Below are positions 46,036-58,400 of a stretch of 64,000 nt of DNA, one piece after another. A program made the translations under genes and the position numbers. Source of the stretch: Congeria kusceri (Eukaryota > Mollusca > Bivalvia > Myida > Dreissenidae); contig JAPFQT010000041.1 of assembly GCA_027627225.1 (NCBI GenBank), positions 663,501 through 727,500 on the forward strand, in the 5' to 3' direction. Below the pieces are notes generated by a model. The model made no database searches. It was not told the DNA's origin and saw only the letters and a list, made by a program, of their open reading frames with translations. Positions within the stretch are counted from its first letter, which is position 1, and each line of letters begins with the position of its first letter.

Positions 46036-47400
46036 TTTTCTAGCCATAAGTGTATGACCTTAACCTTGCACCAAGAACTTTTTCTCATTATCTTGCTGAC
46101 GTTTATGCATTTCGTTCGAAAAAGTTGGGTTTCGTGGAATTTCTTCGTTTCTTGTTAGATATAATAGTAAAACATACTTTCAATAATATATAATTAAATG
46201 ATGACAATGTACAGTTGCACTGTCTAAATATCAAATCGCCACCTGATATTGTGACCAATTTGCCCGTTCTGCATACGTGTAGAGTAGCGGATCAGTGTCA
46301 TGTTGTAAAGCACGGGTTTTACATCCCAGGGGTCGCATGATTGAGCTCCCGAACTATCTCGTCTTTCGCAGGAAACGAGGTGCAGTGTACTAGGTGCTTC
46401 TTATCGGGCAATAAAGGCCCCGGTGTTTTGAATTTGTTAGGAATTCTAACAAACCATGGTGATCATTCATTGCAAACAATGATTTGGAATTCTCTTGATT
46501 ACTTGTAAATAGACTTTTACAAAGGACAACACTCATTACAATGTGCATCGCTTTTGGGTGGTTCGAATCTCACATTAACTCTTAGGCAAACTATTTTACA
46601 TCTCTTGATTCCCAACTTTCAACACTCGGATACCCTCGGATTTTTTTCTAAACATTACAATGTTTAACAGCAGAATGTTTTAATCTTCATGTATTTGTGT
46701 ATTTTGCAACCATCACTTATTTTATATTGTATATGTCACATTACATTTTCTAAACCTTAATATTTACATATTTTAGATCATTCCAAAAACCATTCAAGTA
46801 CCTATGAATAATGTGTTAAATGTTCGTATGCTGGCTGTTTTACCTTCAATAAATCATCTACAGTGTAATCGTACCCTGTTGGCATTTATTATTTTTATTT
46901 ATGTGGGAAAGCCATCATATCGTCCGCTGTAAGAACGCATTGTAAAAACATCCGCATCCCATCCTCATGCGTACAGATTGAAGAGTTGGACCCAAATTAG
47001 TTTACATTTATGGTTACGTCAATTCATGTGTTGACAGTGCATGCTAAATTGAACCGGTGGTAAACTCGGTCAAGTGCATGAAGATAACAGCGCCACAGCA
47101 CAGAAGTTTAAGTGCATGCACACTGCATAGTGATCGATAAATCCATCGTAGTAAAATAGTGTATTTCAATACAAAATCATAAATTTATTCTATTTATATT
47201 GGTGCATTTCGTTTTAGTATAAAAATTACTAACATGTAAAACTTTAATCAGGATGCAAAATCGCGTTGATTTATAAATATTATTTTATTCGTATGTGTTT
47301 TGCTAGTTTAAGGTTAATATAACAACCTGATAATTATAAGAGTTGAATTCAATAATGTTTCGAGTAAGCTCTATGTTTGTTAATTATCATGTTGGATATG
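46036..47400. other. Spacer with one SINE-like stretch
   Basis: At 46275-46430 a block with CCCAGGGGTCGCATGATTGA and TTATCGGGCAATAAAGGCCC looks like a tRNA-derived SINE body. Otherwise nothing was recognised. Confidence 0.4.
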
Positions 47401-47410
47401 TACACAATAG

Positions 47411-47779
47411 TATGATGATAACTATTACGACTGTGATGATAACTATGACGACTGTGATGATAACTATGACGACTGTGATGATAACTATGACGACTGTGAT
47501 GATAACTATGACGACTGTGATGATAAACAAACTCATGCTGATGCCGATGTTAGTGGTTGTGATCATAATGCTGATTGTGTACATAGTGATGATGTTGATT
47601 GTGGTTTTGATGATGATAAATTTTATGATGATGATAATTATGGTACTTATTATGGTTGGGATGATGATGATGATACTGATGATGATGTCGATGATGATGA
47701 TGATGATGAAGTAAATACTGAAGACTTGATGATGATGATGATGATGATTATGATGATGATGATGGTGATGATGAAGTAA
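47411..47779 (+). repeat. 21-bp and GAT repeats with an Asp-rich open frame
   Basis: A 21-bp unit (GATGATAACTATGACGACTG) is repeated about five times and is followed by GAT-rich sequence to about 48060. One frame is open from 47411 for 122 codons with heptads CDDNYDD and long Asp runs, but it has no Met near its start and turns into poly-Met at its end. A TAG just before could serve as an AG acceptor. A microsatellite is the simpler reading. Confidence 0.6.
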
Positions 47780-48060
47780 GTAATAAAGGAATTGAATATA
47801 ATGATGACGAATATTATGATAACGAATATGATGATGGTGATGATGATGATGATGATTATGATGATGTTGATGATGATGATGATGATGATGATGGTGTCGA
47901 TGATGATAATGATGACGATGATGAAGATAATGATGATGATGTTTGTTTTGATGATGATGGTGATTTTGAAGGATGAGGAGGAAGACGAGGATTTAAATGG
48001 GATAATGAGGATTATCAGGATGATTATCTGATATTGGGATGGTGATTGAGATGATGATTA
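47780..48060. repeat. (GAT)n microsatellite
   Basis: Imperfect GAT repeats continue, with ORFs of poly-Met or poly-Asp as shadows. Confidence 0.9.
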
Positions 48061-48492
48061 GGGTACAATAAGGATGCTGATAAGTACGATGATAATGATA
48101 AGTATTGCAATGATCCTTGTGGTAATTTTAATTCTGGTGCAATAGCACGTTTTTTCTATTTTGTTTTTGTACTGATAAAGCATTGTTTACAAATGTTAGA
48201 TACGCTCTTTTACTTTCTTGTTTTCATACAAAATCCCTTAAACACGAGGTACATGATAGTACTTGATAGTGACCGTGTTCATTTTAATTGTGCGAGATTA
48301 TAACATTACATGTTAACGTAAATTAACATTCAGATCATATTAATACAACATATTTTACGCAGACAAATGTGCAACAATTGAATAAATTTATGCCGTGTAA
48401 TTTTATTTTTTTTATGAAATTTAAGTTTTCACTACTGCGTTATATTGCGTTTTACCCATTTGTAAACAACATGTAAATTATGTTTGTAAACC

Positions 48493-48774
48493 ATGGAAAT
48501 GTATCCATTTGATGCACGCACTGAGTCTTCTGTAGATGCATTGAAGATTTTCCCAGAATCAAACTCGTGGCGCACACCGATCAACTACGTCATCATTACT
48601 TTGTCAAACGAGTCAGTGCTTTTGGAAACGAATGCTATTGCTGTAACCTTCAAAACAGCATTGCAACATAAAAATAATAAACGTTTTGTTATAAATACTG
48701 ACACTCTTATTATCACTTATTATTGTTTCATAAATATATATCAAATATTTAACAGGAATCTAAGTTACTACTGA
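48493..48774 (+). CDS. Possible VWA-domain fragment
   Basis: The ATG is in an excellent context (AAACCATGG). The segment ARTESSVDALKIFPE and TPINYVIITLSNES resembles the middle of a von Willebrand A domain, where a T.(G/S)..LD.L..F helix is followed by P.V.I..TDG.S. The metal-site DxSxS would be upstream and is not visible, and TDG is replaced by TLSNE. After about 48670 the composition becomes non-coding. It may be an exon or relic of an extracellular protein. Confidence 0.3.
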   Translation: MEMYPFDARTESSVDALKIFPESNSWRTPINYVIITLSNESVLLETNAIAVTFKTALQHKNNKRFVINTDTLIITYYCFINIYQIFNRNLSYY

Positions 48775-48904
48775 TGAATGTGATAGTCAGTCGACTGCTG
48801 AATTATAATATATGAGTATTAAATATATTTAGACAAATCCATGTATGAAACTGCATCAGTAACATATTTTTCGTTTGTATTCATCCGCCTAATACGCAAC
48901 ATCA

Positions 48905-49534
48905 TCCTCCATTCTGTCATACCAGTCAACACTACACACAGTCGATACATCCTCCACTCTGTCATGCCAGTCAACTCTACACACAGTCGATACATCCTCC
49001 ACTCTGTCATACCAGTCAATACTACACACAGTCGATACATCCTCCACTCTGTCATACCAGTCAACACTACACACAGTCGATACATCCTCCACTCTGTCAT
49101 ACCAGTCAATACTACACACAGTCGATACATCCTCCACTCTGTCATACCAGTCAATACTACACACAGTCGATACATCCTCCACTCTGTCATACTAGTCAAT
49201 ACTACACACAGTCGATACATCCTCCACTCTGTCATACCAGTCAACACTACACACAGTCGAGACATCCTCCACTCTGTCATACCAGTCAACACTACACACA
49301 GTCGATACATCCTCCACTCTGTCATACCAGTCAATACTACACACAGTCGATACATCCTCCACTCTGTCATACCAGTCAATGCTTCACACAGTCGATACAT
49401 TCTCCACTCTGTCATACCAGTCAATACTACACACAGTCGATACATCCTCCACTCTGTCATACCAGTCAATGCTTCACACAGTCGATACATCCTCCACTCT
49501 GTCATACCAGTCAATACTTCACACAGTCGATACA
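48905..49534. repeat. 45-bp minisatellite, fourteen copies
   Basis: The unit starts CATCCTCCACTCTGTCATAC and ends ACACAGTCGATA. Copies differ at few sites (CAACACTAC, CAATACTAC, CAATGCTTC). 45 bp is 15 codons, so both strands are open for about 240 codons; this is not taken as coding. Confidence 0.95.
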
Positions 49535-49539
49535 TTATT

Positions 49540-51360
49540 GTCCGTGTTTCCCGTAATCATCACTAGCTCAATAGCCATACATATTATTCACAAGTTTCTC
49601 TTTTCATCCGCATACCCTGCCTTTGCCATATCCTTGGCTTATTGTAAATGCATTTATGTAATAATTTAAATACGCATTTTCATTTTTTAAGAATAACGCC
49701 AATTTGTTAAGACAAATACACCAGATAATGAACTAAATTTTCAGCAGTTATGCAGTGTATGATTTAAAAACACGCCCTTCACGTTTTTCAATACCATACA
49801 TTATACATTCCTTTTGAGGAATATGTTCGTTAAATAACTCGTTATTATAATACATTCGAACAATAAGTTTCTATATTTTACATTATGCTCTTATATACAC
49901 GTACTAAGTGAAAACAGTATTTGTTTGCTACAAGCGACCCTTACACTAGCATCTTCAAGTTTTCAAGTTCTTTCGATATCACGTGTCAATTATAAAACTT
50001 TTGTGTGATGCAGCAACACAAAATCAAGGGAGAATAGTGTGTACGATATAGACATGTTTAAACAGTACATGCCATAGTTGCTGTGCTTGTCCTTTAGCTT
50101 TCACTTTGGCCTGTGTAATCATACGCATCACAACGGTTACTTCCCATGGCGGTTTACAATAACCACTGCGTCCACGTGTAATCCTTTCAGATTTAGAATG
50201 ATTTAATAATTAGATTTTGTTTTATTATTATATAAAACCCTATCTAAAATATTGCATTATTGGTCTACACTTATATATTGAGGGTTAGCATAAACAAACA
50301 AAAACGAGATAACTAAACAATTAAACAAATCGACGCAAAGCTTTTACGATGACTTCGGGGTTTTTTTTTACTGCTTGTCACAATTTTAATTCGTATCAAT
50401 CATGTGATTTGATTATGGTTGTAACCAGTTAAAAGCATTTTGTGTCCTCGTTTCTGTAAAAGGAATGTACTTCCCATATATATTTTTGCATAGAGAAATT
50501 CTGTCACTGTGGTAAGTAAAGTATTCCAACTTCGAGAGTCATTAGTAAACCTATACTAGTGCTGCATCAAGATTAAACACAGATATTGGTACAACAAATT
50601 GCCAAAACAGAGGTAATTATAAACAAAGGAACATGTTTTTACTATGCAAATTTACTGACCAAATGATTTGAGTTTGTAAACAGTTTAATGTATTATATAT
50701 TTCAAACTTAACATAAGGCACATTGTAGTATCTTACCTCGTACAAAATACTCGCTTCTCGTTGGTTTAGTAGAGTCACTCCCTCGCTCAATATTAATTTA
50801 CTGACGTTGTATCGCAGCGTACGGCGTCAATAAGAATACATGTAACTAATAATACATTTATCTAATAATAAGGTTATGTATGACATATTCATAACGTATA
50901 TTTGTATAGTATCCAATAACTCAACTTGAGCGGCAGTACATTAAACATGCATTGTGAGATCTTTATAAAAAATGGATAAGGGGGTGGGGTGTGGGCTGGG
51001 GTGTACCAACCTGTCGTACGCCATCGGCCCCCAGCCCCACCCCAAAAAAATAATTGACTTTTTAATCTAATATAGAAGAAAAATACAGTTGACGATTACA
51101 CCATTTTAGCACAATACTGGCTAAAACTGTATTGGGAGAGGACTCCAAACTCTCCATTTGAAATGTTTTCAGCCCATTTCGTACCGTTTTAAAGTGGATG
51201 CGGTGCACTTCCTTATGTGCGCCCCCAATGTACGCAAACATAAAATGTTGTACCCACATTTAGAACGGTCTCCATACCATGTCATTCAATAAGCGGCTAA
51301 CTACATATTCACAATTTATTTTGATATGAACAGATTCTTATTGCCTGTACACGATTTTGT
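49540..51360. other. Spacer, including a G-rich inverted repeat
   Basis: At 50980-51048 GGGGGTGGGGTGTGGGCTGG faces GGCCCCCAGCCCCACCCC across about 25 bases. No gene was recognised in the rest. Confidence 0.5.
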
Positions 51361-51388
51361 ACAATATGTTTCATAGACGGTTCTCAAA

Positions 51389-52103
51389 ATGACTTGTCCA
51401 GTTTATGGCAATATTACTGTTAGAAGTACAGTCTTTCCTGAAAAGCATGGGACATATTACCACTGTGTTTTTATGAATCGATTGATATTTATCTTTTACA
51501 CTCCGTGTGGAGGTTGCTATGTAATCAGAACTTCCTCGAGATCAGGTTTAACAGTGGAAGAAATACAATGTTCCCAACGTCTTTACGATAAGCTACAAAT
51601 TGAATAAAGTTATGATGCAAAGTTCAGTTTTGTTTTTACATTTACGAGTGCAGTGAGATACACCGTTATATGTATTTTTGAAACACAATCTAAGTTGAGA
51701 ATTTAGTTTATTTACATGTAGAGGCGTTTAGATATGTGTTTTATGTAAATAGACCTATATTAAATGCAATATAACGGAATGAGCTGGATAAAAGCTCGGT
51801 ATGTAAGTATTTTAGAAAGATTGTTGATAAATCCATTGATTTTGTTTTTCATATAACAATGATGAAACCCAGTAGCTCTTGTTACATATTAATCACGGAA
51901 ATAACATCAATTTCATTTCTAATATTGATCGTTATAGAAAACTGTTTATTAATTGGAATCATTGCATTATGATGTTTCCACTATTTGAATTGCCTCTTCA
52001 TTATATGTTTGCCTAACCTTCTTGCAGTGAAGTGAATTACGTCAAAGACGGGAATTGGACTAATACTTCAGAAGCTGAAGTTAAATGTATTAATAAAATG
52101 TAA
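51389..52103 (+). CDS. Small Cys-containing gene, 3' part (two exons, join uncertain)
   Basis: An open stretch at 51389-51604 reads CPVYGNITVRSTVFPEKHGT, CGGCYVIRTS and GLTVEEIQCS. A good terminal exon at 52028-52103 follows a CTAACCTTCTTGCAG acceptor and reads EVNYVKDGNWTNTSEAEVKC before its stop, with AATAAAAC and AAATAAAC soon after as possible polyadenylation signals. E.IQCS..DGNW..C is reminiscent of the end of a sushi/CCP module. The phase of the acceptor (2) does not agree with an obvious donor in the first stretch, so an exon may be missing between them. Confidence 0.3.
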
Positions 52104-53289
52104 AATAATAAAACAAATAAACTAAGTTCAAGTTCTTTGTAAACTTGTGTGTTCAAGATGTATCGTGGTCACATGAAAACATGACATAATAATGCTTTAC
52201 TGGAGAAACGAATTAGTTATATTGGTGCATCAATTACATGAGTAATCTAGAATTTATACAGACCAAAGTGTTAATGCTGTTTGTTTACTTATTTGTATGT
52301 GCTACAATCACAAAAACTAATAATCTGTGACTCCTTAGTCACAAGTTTTGTAAGCAGAATAAATGCACAATACTAGGCAGCTTTATTCAAAATATCAATG
52401 TGAGATAACCCATATATGTTTCCTTGTGCTTCACAAACTGTGGATTGTGTTCATTTTATATTGTTTCGAAAACAAAGCAAACAAAAGATTTAACTAAGTG
52501 ACATATTTAACAAACGATCTAAAACTGCCTGGATCGATATTCATCTTCTTCCGTAGCTACACACTACAATAATAATATAAAAATGAATACCAAACACCTC
52601 GTATTTTTTTCACATTCCTTTCCGTTTTCGTACGTCAAAATTCTAGTATTATTTTTCCGTTTTCTTACAAAAATATATCAGAAATTAGGAGAGGCTCGGT
52701 CATTTGCATCCGCGCTGGAATGTGTTGAAAAAACTGAACGACACCGGTGTAACGTGAATTTTGCAAGACCGTGAAAACATCAAGATATACCGGAAAACCT
52801 GGTAATTTGCGCATGCGCAGTGCACTGTAAACATTGCTATGAGAAAAACTGCTTTCGGCTTGAGTATCGAGTATTCAATCATAATTGTTATTAATTTAAT
52901 CTATTTACTGCAAAACACTAAATAAAGGACACTAATAAAATTAAACCGAAAACCGATATCGTCGAGATCCATATATTGTGATTGGATTAAATTTCTGATG
53001 TTGTTTTCTTTCCATAATTTGATTATGACTCATAAGTTTGAAATTGATTAACTTTTTTGTTTTTATATCACGTCAATTTAATGTAATTCTATCAATCAGT
53101 CGACACATATATGAACATGCATGTCATTCATTCAATAAAGTTGAGACAATAAAATGTGTTCTACATACGAGTGTGAAAAACATGCATTAAATTCATTATA
53201 CATACATTCACGACATCTATTTTATTCACTAAACATTGCGTTTCATTCACTGACCATGCATTTTATTCACTGAATCGTATTGTGCGCTC
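52104..53289. other. AT-rich spacer
   Basis: No gene or repeat was recognised. Repeated ATTCACTGA-type words occur near 53210-53275. Confidence 0.5.
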
Positions 53290-53673
53290 CAGGGCTTTCA
53301 TTAACTTTTGAAACTGGAAGTTTGAACTTCCTGGCTTGTGATTTTGGAAGGTTTGCTCATAATATTTGGAAGTTTTGACAGAACTGCGCTACATAATTCA
53401 TGAGCATTTCAGAAATGAAAGTTTAGTATAAAATTCCAGTTTTTTTAAGGTCAGTTCTTTTTCATTAAGTGTTCATACGCCAATTTATTCAGTTAAAGAA
53501 GTACCGTTGAGATAATTCACTTTAATATTTCTTCTAACTTTTTCATTCTTACATGATGAAACTTCCATGGCTTCAATGTTGTAAGTTCTGAAACTTCCAT
53601 GGCTGCAATTTTGGAAGTCCTGTGACAAAAACTGGGACTAAATTACCCTAAACTTCCCTTAATGCAAGCCCTG
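53290..53673. mobile_element. hAT-like MITE
   Basis: Ends are CAGGGCTTTCATTAA and, inverted, CAGGGCTTGCATTAA. Flanking 8-mers GTGCGCTC and GTGGGCAC match at six of eight, a possible worn target duplication. GAAACTTCCATGGCT is repeated inside. It has no ORF and lies just downstream of gene E. Confidence 0.65.
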
Positions 53674-53716
53674 GTGGGCACCAACAAGTGTGCAATATAC
53701 AAAACATGCATGTTGT

Positions 53717-54836
53717 CTATGCAGCGTCTGGCAGGCGCCCGTGTACATCAAACACCCCCGCCTGAATCCAGCTGAACAACCAAGCAACAACGCACATGGC
53801 GAACCCGCCAGTATATCTGAAGGGACCTTTAGTAACCTGTGCCCCATAAAAGTCTGCGTAGTTGGCGAAGCCGACGAGCAAACAAAGACCTTAAAAAAAG
53901 AACACAGAACACGTTTTATTCTTCACAAAGTCGGTATATTGAGTTTAACTCTTATAACAAATGTCCCCATGTTAAGTCTTAAAATTATAAGATAGTTGGA
54001 ATTTGTAAAGCGAAGACTATAGATAAAAACAAGAATCACCTTCAAAGCAACTAATCATTGTGCTTTTCTAACATGTGTACTTGTATCTTATCCAAATATT
54101 TACATCAATTTAAAAATATTAGGCTAAAGTCATAGAAACTAAACTACCGTCAACAGCGTCATGGTAACTAACCTGCTGCTATGGACAATCCTACAGTAGC
54201 GAAGTAGACTATTCGCGTGTCTTTCATGAGGAACACCCTCAGGCCGGCCATAACAGCGGCTGCTATCATAAACAACATGCCCAGGACTACGAAACCTCTT
54301 GAAACTAGAAACCCAGCTGAAAAAACTGGCAACCATTTTGATAATCATTTGGAAGTTTGCTTAAATAGTCTTTAACGTAGTTACCGCTGTGGCAACATGT
54401 ATCAACTTTTCAATCAACAATTATGTTGACTATTATTTGAAAATGTTCTTTATTAAAATGGCAAGGGTCACATATATATAATCACATTTCTTGTTATGCA
54501 CCTAAACATGAATCGAATTGTTGTTTCGCAACACGCTTTGAAACATGTTTTGGTAGGTTATACCTCTATATTTATTTAGCCGACCGTAAACATTGACATT
54601 TAACATTGTATTTCCGATTTGACGTGAAAATACTTTATAAATGAAATATTCTTACCAACTGGTGGAAGATCATTACAGACACTGCCCACACAGTAATTCC
54701 ATAAGCTATATGATGCATACGTGCCAAGCTCGCTACCATTGTCCGATTCCATCCAATTGAGTGCTAGAGCAAGGATGCTGAACAGGCAGTTTAGACAAGC
54801 GAGACCAACTCCCGCGAAACCGATGATTTGCTTCAT
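53717..54836 (-). CDS. Claudin/PMP22-like four-helix gene E, intact
   Basis: The exons are 54836-54656 (181 nt), 54316-54173 (144 nt) and 53889-53717 (173 nt), giving 165 codons with phase-1 joins and canonical borders (GTTG|GTAAGA, TTTTTTCAG|CT, GCAG|GTTAGT, TTTTAAG|GT). MKQIIGFAGVG begins helix 1. The signature is W28, SLW 44-46, C49 and C54. Helix 2 is VVLGMLFMIAAAVMAGL, helix 3 spans the second join (IVYFATVGLSIAA, LCLLVGF), and helix 4 begins YTGGFAMCVVAWLF. The tail is short (DVHGRLPDAA). Sequence divergence from A-D is high, but the exon plan is the same. The start lies 60 bp from a long trinucleotide tract. Confidence 0.8.
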
Positions 54837-54898
54837 TTTTTTTTAAGTCTGTTGAGCTGAAAATGTATCTAAGTGGCACGTGTATGGCTTAAATAGTA

Positions 54899-54900
54899 TA

Positions 54901-54992
<92 letters not shown>

Positions 54993-55043
54993 CAGTAGTA
55001 TTATTAAAACAGTAATACTAGTAGTAGTAGAAGTAGTAGTAGT

Positions 55044-55139
<96 letters not shown>

Positions 55140-55213
55140 AAGTAGTAGTAGTAGTAGAAGTATTAATAGTAGAAGTGGTAGTACAAACACATGTAATAGT
55201 AGCAGTAGTAGTG

Positions 55214-55256
<43 letters not shown>

Positions 55257-55318
55257 AAGTAGTAGTTGTAGTAGTAGTACAAACAAATGTAATAGTAGTA
55301 GTAGTAGTAGTAGAAGTA

Positions 55319-55412
<94 letters not shown>

Positions 55413-55490
55413 AGTAGTAGTGGTAGTAGTAGTAGTAGTAGAGTAGTAGTGGTAGTAGTAGTACAAACAAATGTAACAGTAGTAGTAGAG
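54899..55490. repeat. ATT then TAG trinucleotide microsatellite
   Basis: About 50 bp of (ATT)n is followed by some 530 bp of nearly pure (TAG)n, with interruptions such as ACAAACAAATGTAATAG recurring three times. Those interruptions suggest local duplication. It occupies the proximal upstream region of gene E. Confidence 0.95.
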
Positions 55491-58400
55491 TAGAAACGGT
55501 AGATTTGTAGTAAGAGTTATAGTGTGAAATTGTTAGAAGTTGTTTTGATGTTACCTACACTTGACGTTTACTCCAACAGTGTTGCAATGGTTGTGAGTTC
55601 TTCTCTTTTATATGAGTGTAATTAGTTTCCGTGTTACTGATTTGAATGGAGGTTTGTTAATATCGCCTTGTTTGTTGGCGTTTTGTCGTATTTCAATGCG
55701 ACCAAAGGATCTGAGGTTTTCATCATTAACCAATAATAAAAACAATGGAAAATGCAGATATGTATATTGTGCATTGTACTTGTTAAGGTTATGCCTAATT
55801 AGCAGTGTTATTTTGTACTTAAAGTCGTCACCAGATATATTTTTGAGTCTAAGTACCTATTTTGCAGTCTTACAGTATGAATATTTGCACTAGAAGTGTC
55901 AAACTTGGCTATTGTGTAAGAGTACGGCTAAACAGCATATCAATAGTCATAAAAGGGTATGAACTTGTCTTCAAACTATTAAACATTCGAATAAATGTTG
56001 TGACATCTACAAGTCAACAACACACCTGCACACACTGTACCTTCAATAACTTGTTTATATGAAACGTTATAGTCTTGAGATAAAACACGTGATTACATGA
56101 AATATTAGGCCACAACATGAGCATATTCTCGGGTTTAAAAGCGGAAAAAGCAGTACGAACCATAGGAAAACATCCAGAATTTGTTTCAAAACCGGTCATT
56201 TTCAGCACCAACTGTTTTTTGTCTCGCGTAAAGGTAGCCAAAGTTCACTTTACGATCTCCCCCCTGGTTAAACAAATTGTTTAATTAATTGGTTGGTTCT
56301 TAATTCTTCGAATAAAACTTATCATGAAGATAATTAATATTTTATGTCAACGATGAACATGTAGAAACAAGAAATGTCTTTAAAAAGACAATCGGCTTTG
56401 AAATTAATATTATTAATATCACCCTTAACATAATGCAAAAGTGCTAAGATGATCGGTTACGTGACTTCACGGAAACCAGATTTTTAGACCCCACTAAGGA
56501 GACTTTTCAGACCCTAGACATAGAAAACATATCGTACTCAAAATAATATAAGATAAACTCAATCACTATTACTGTAAATAAACCGCCACATTTTTGCATC
56601 AGTGATACATAGATAACTTAATACTATAGTAATTTACGTTAATGTAATTGTTACATGAATTTGTCAGGCAAGTGTAACAAATTAACAATGTCAGAAAATA
56701 ATGGCGAGATTGAATGAAAATTATTGTTTACCAGACAAGAGAAACATAGTTATGGTAAATTATATACTATACGTATCTTTAGTGTTGCAATAAGAAGTAG
56801 TTGCTGAGCAGGCTGGTGTAAAAATATCCCGTCAGTAGTCTCGAGTGAATAAATACTAAGCATCGGCTAGTTTAAATGAAATCCCTACCACGGCCTGTAA
56901 ACAATTGGCTCCAATTTTTTTCGGATGGGAATGGAAAAATTAGCCAATGAGGAAAAATCCCGACATACCACTTTATTTTGTTTACGTTTTTGACTAATTT
57001 CCAGTTTTGAGCTCCCTACTCGGAAGTTGCAATGGCTCAATTTTCATCTTCAATTGACATGCCAGCGTTAACATGGAATATCTCCCGTTAATATCGTAAC
57101 AGGCAATATCGTCTAATATCGATAGGCAACATTCCATAGAATACACTCGCTTACTAACTTTCGCCTATTAAAAGTATGCACGTCCAGAGAACCATTGACA
57201 CTAAAATTAATAATGAATAGAGATTTACTTATATTTATAAACGTACCGTGCATGTTAATTTCAATAACGTTTGGTAGATCTATTTATTAAGATTTATTCA
57301 GAATTGCATTTTATCTTGTCTTCTCCAGTAGAGGTTGTTCAATGTAGAAATAGATTTTGCATCTTCCTATACCAAATACACTGGCGGGAGCTTCGGACAT
57401 CGTTATTTAATTGGATCTAAATTTGGTATTTTTACTTTACGTGCGTTTTATGAATGCATTATAAACTATAACAGCTATACACAAAAACGCTCGAGACGTC
57501 CCAAAGGAGTATAAATCTAATTCTCTACTACTTAATACAATTTTACGTCAGTGTTATCACCAAATGAAGTCAACGAATTGTTTTTATTTGCGATGAATGT
57601 TCCCTGACGTGTGGTTTCATTTGGGAAACACTCTATAAAAGCTTAATCCATTACAACGTTCATATTCAGTTTCGTCATTATTTGCTTGGAAATAGTATAA
57701 CTTCTAGTAAATTTTGATTTGCCTGACAAATACTTAAAATTATTTGGAATATAAAAGGTCACTAATGAAAAATATGAGAAGGTAAGATCAGTTAATTGTA
57801 CGGACATTACATAATTAATATATCTTAATGGATATTTCATAGTGACACGGCGTCTTATGATGCTCTGCAGCATTGTTTTTCTTATAAAATATTGGTGTTT
57901 TTAACAAATTCTCGTGTAGAGGTCAGTCAATCTACAAATATACATTGTTTTATATACACTATGAATAAATGCATTGTATACTAAAATAATTTAATAAAAA
58001 CGCTTCGAAAATGTCTTTGTAATTGTAAAAAGCTTACATTTACTTTGTATATATAAACATACTGACGTTGATGATCAGATGAGTCTGACTTATTTGGTTT
58101 ATTCAAGTAGTACTGATTTAAAACGTGTGGCAGTTCATCAGTTAAATGCTCTGACGCGAATTAATGATATTCTTTTTATTTATTTCAATTATAGAAATAC
58201 TTCAAACTACTGTGTTAGGAGCTAGCCACATAAAAATACGAGTTCCTTATTTTATAATGAAAATTTGCTTATTTATTTTATGTTAAATAATATACCAGAA
58301 CGCATGCGATTGTGTTACATTTTTAACACAAATCTGAACTCAAATGAATATAGTTCGCAAACATTAGCCTGATACATAGCTCTATTAGCATACATTTCGC

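Noticed and set aside
48819..49669. ORFs of about 240 codons on both strands
   Set aside because: They are shadows of a 45-bp minisatellite; no coding asymmetry between strands.
54843..55470. Poly-Leu, poly-Ser, poly-Thr and poly-Val ORFs
   Set aside because: They are the possible readings of a (TAG)n microsatellite.
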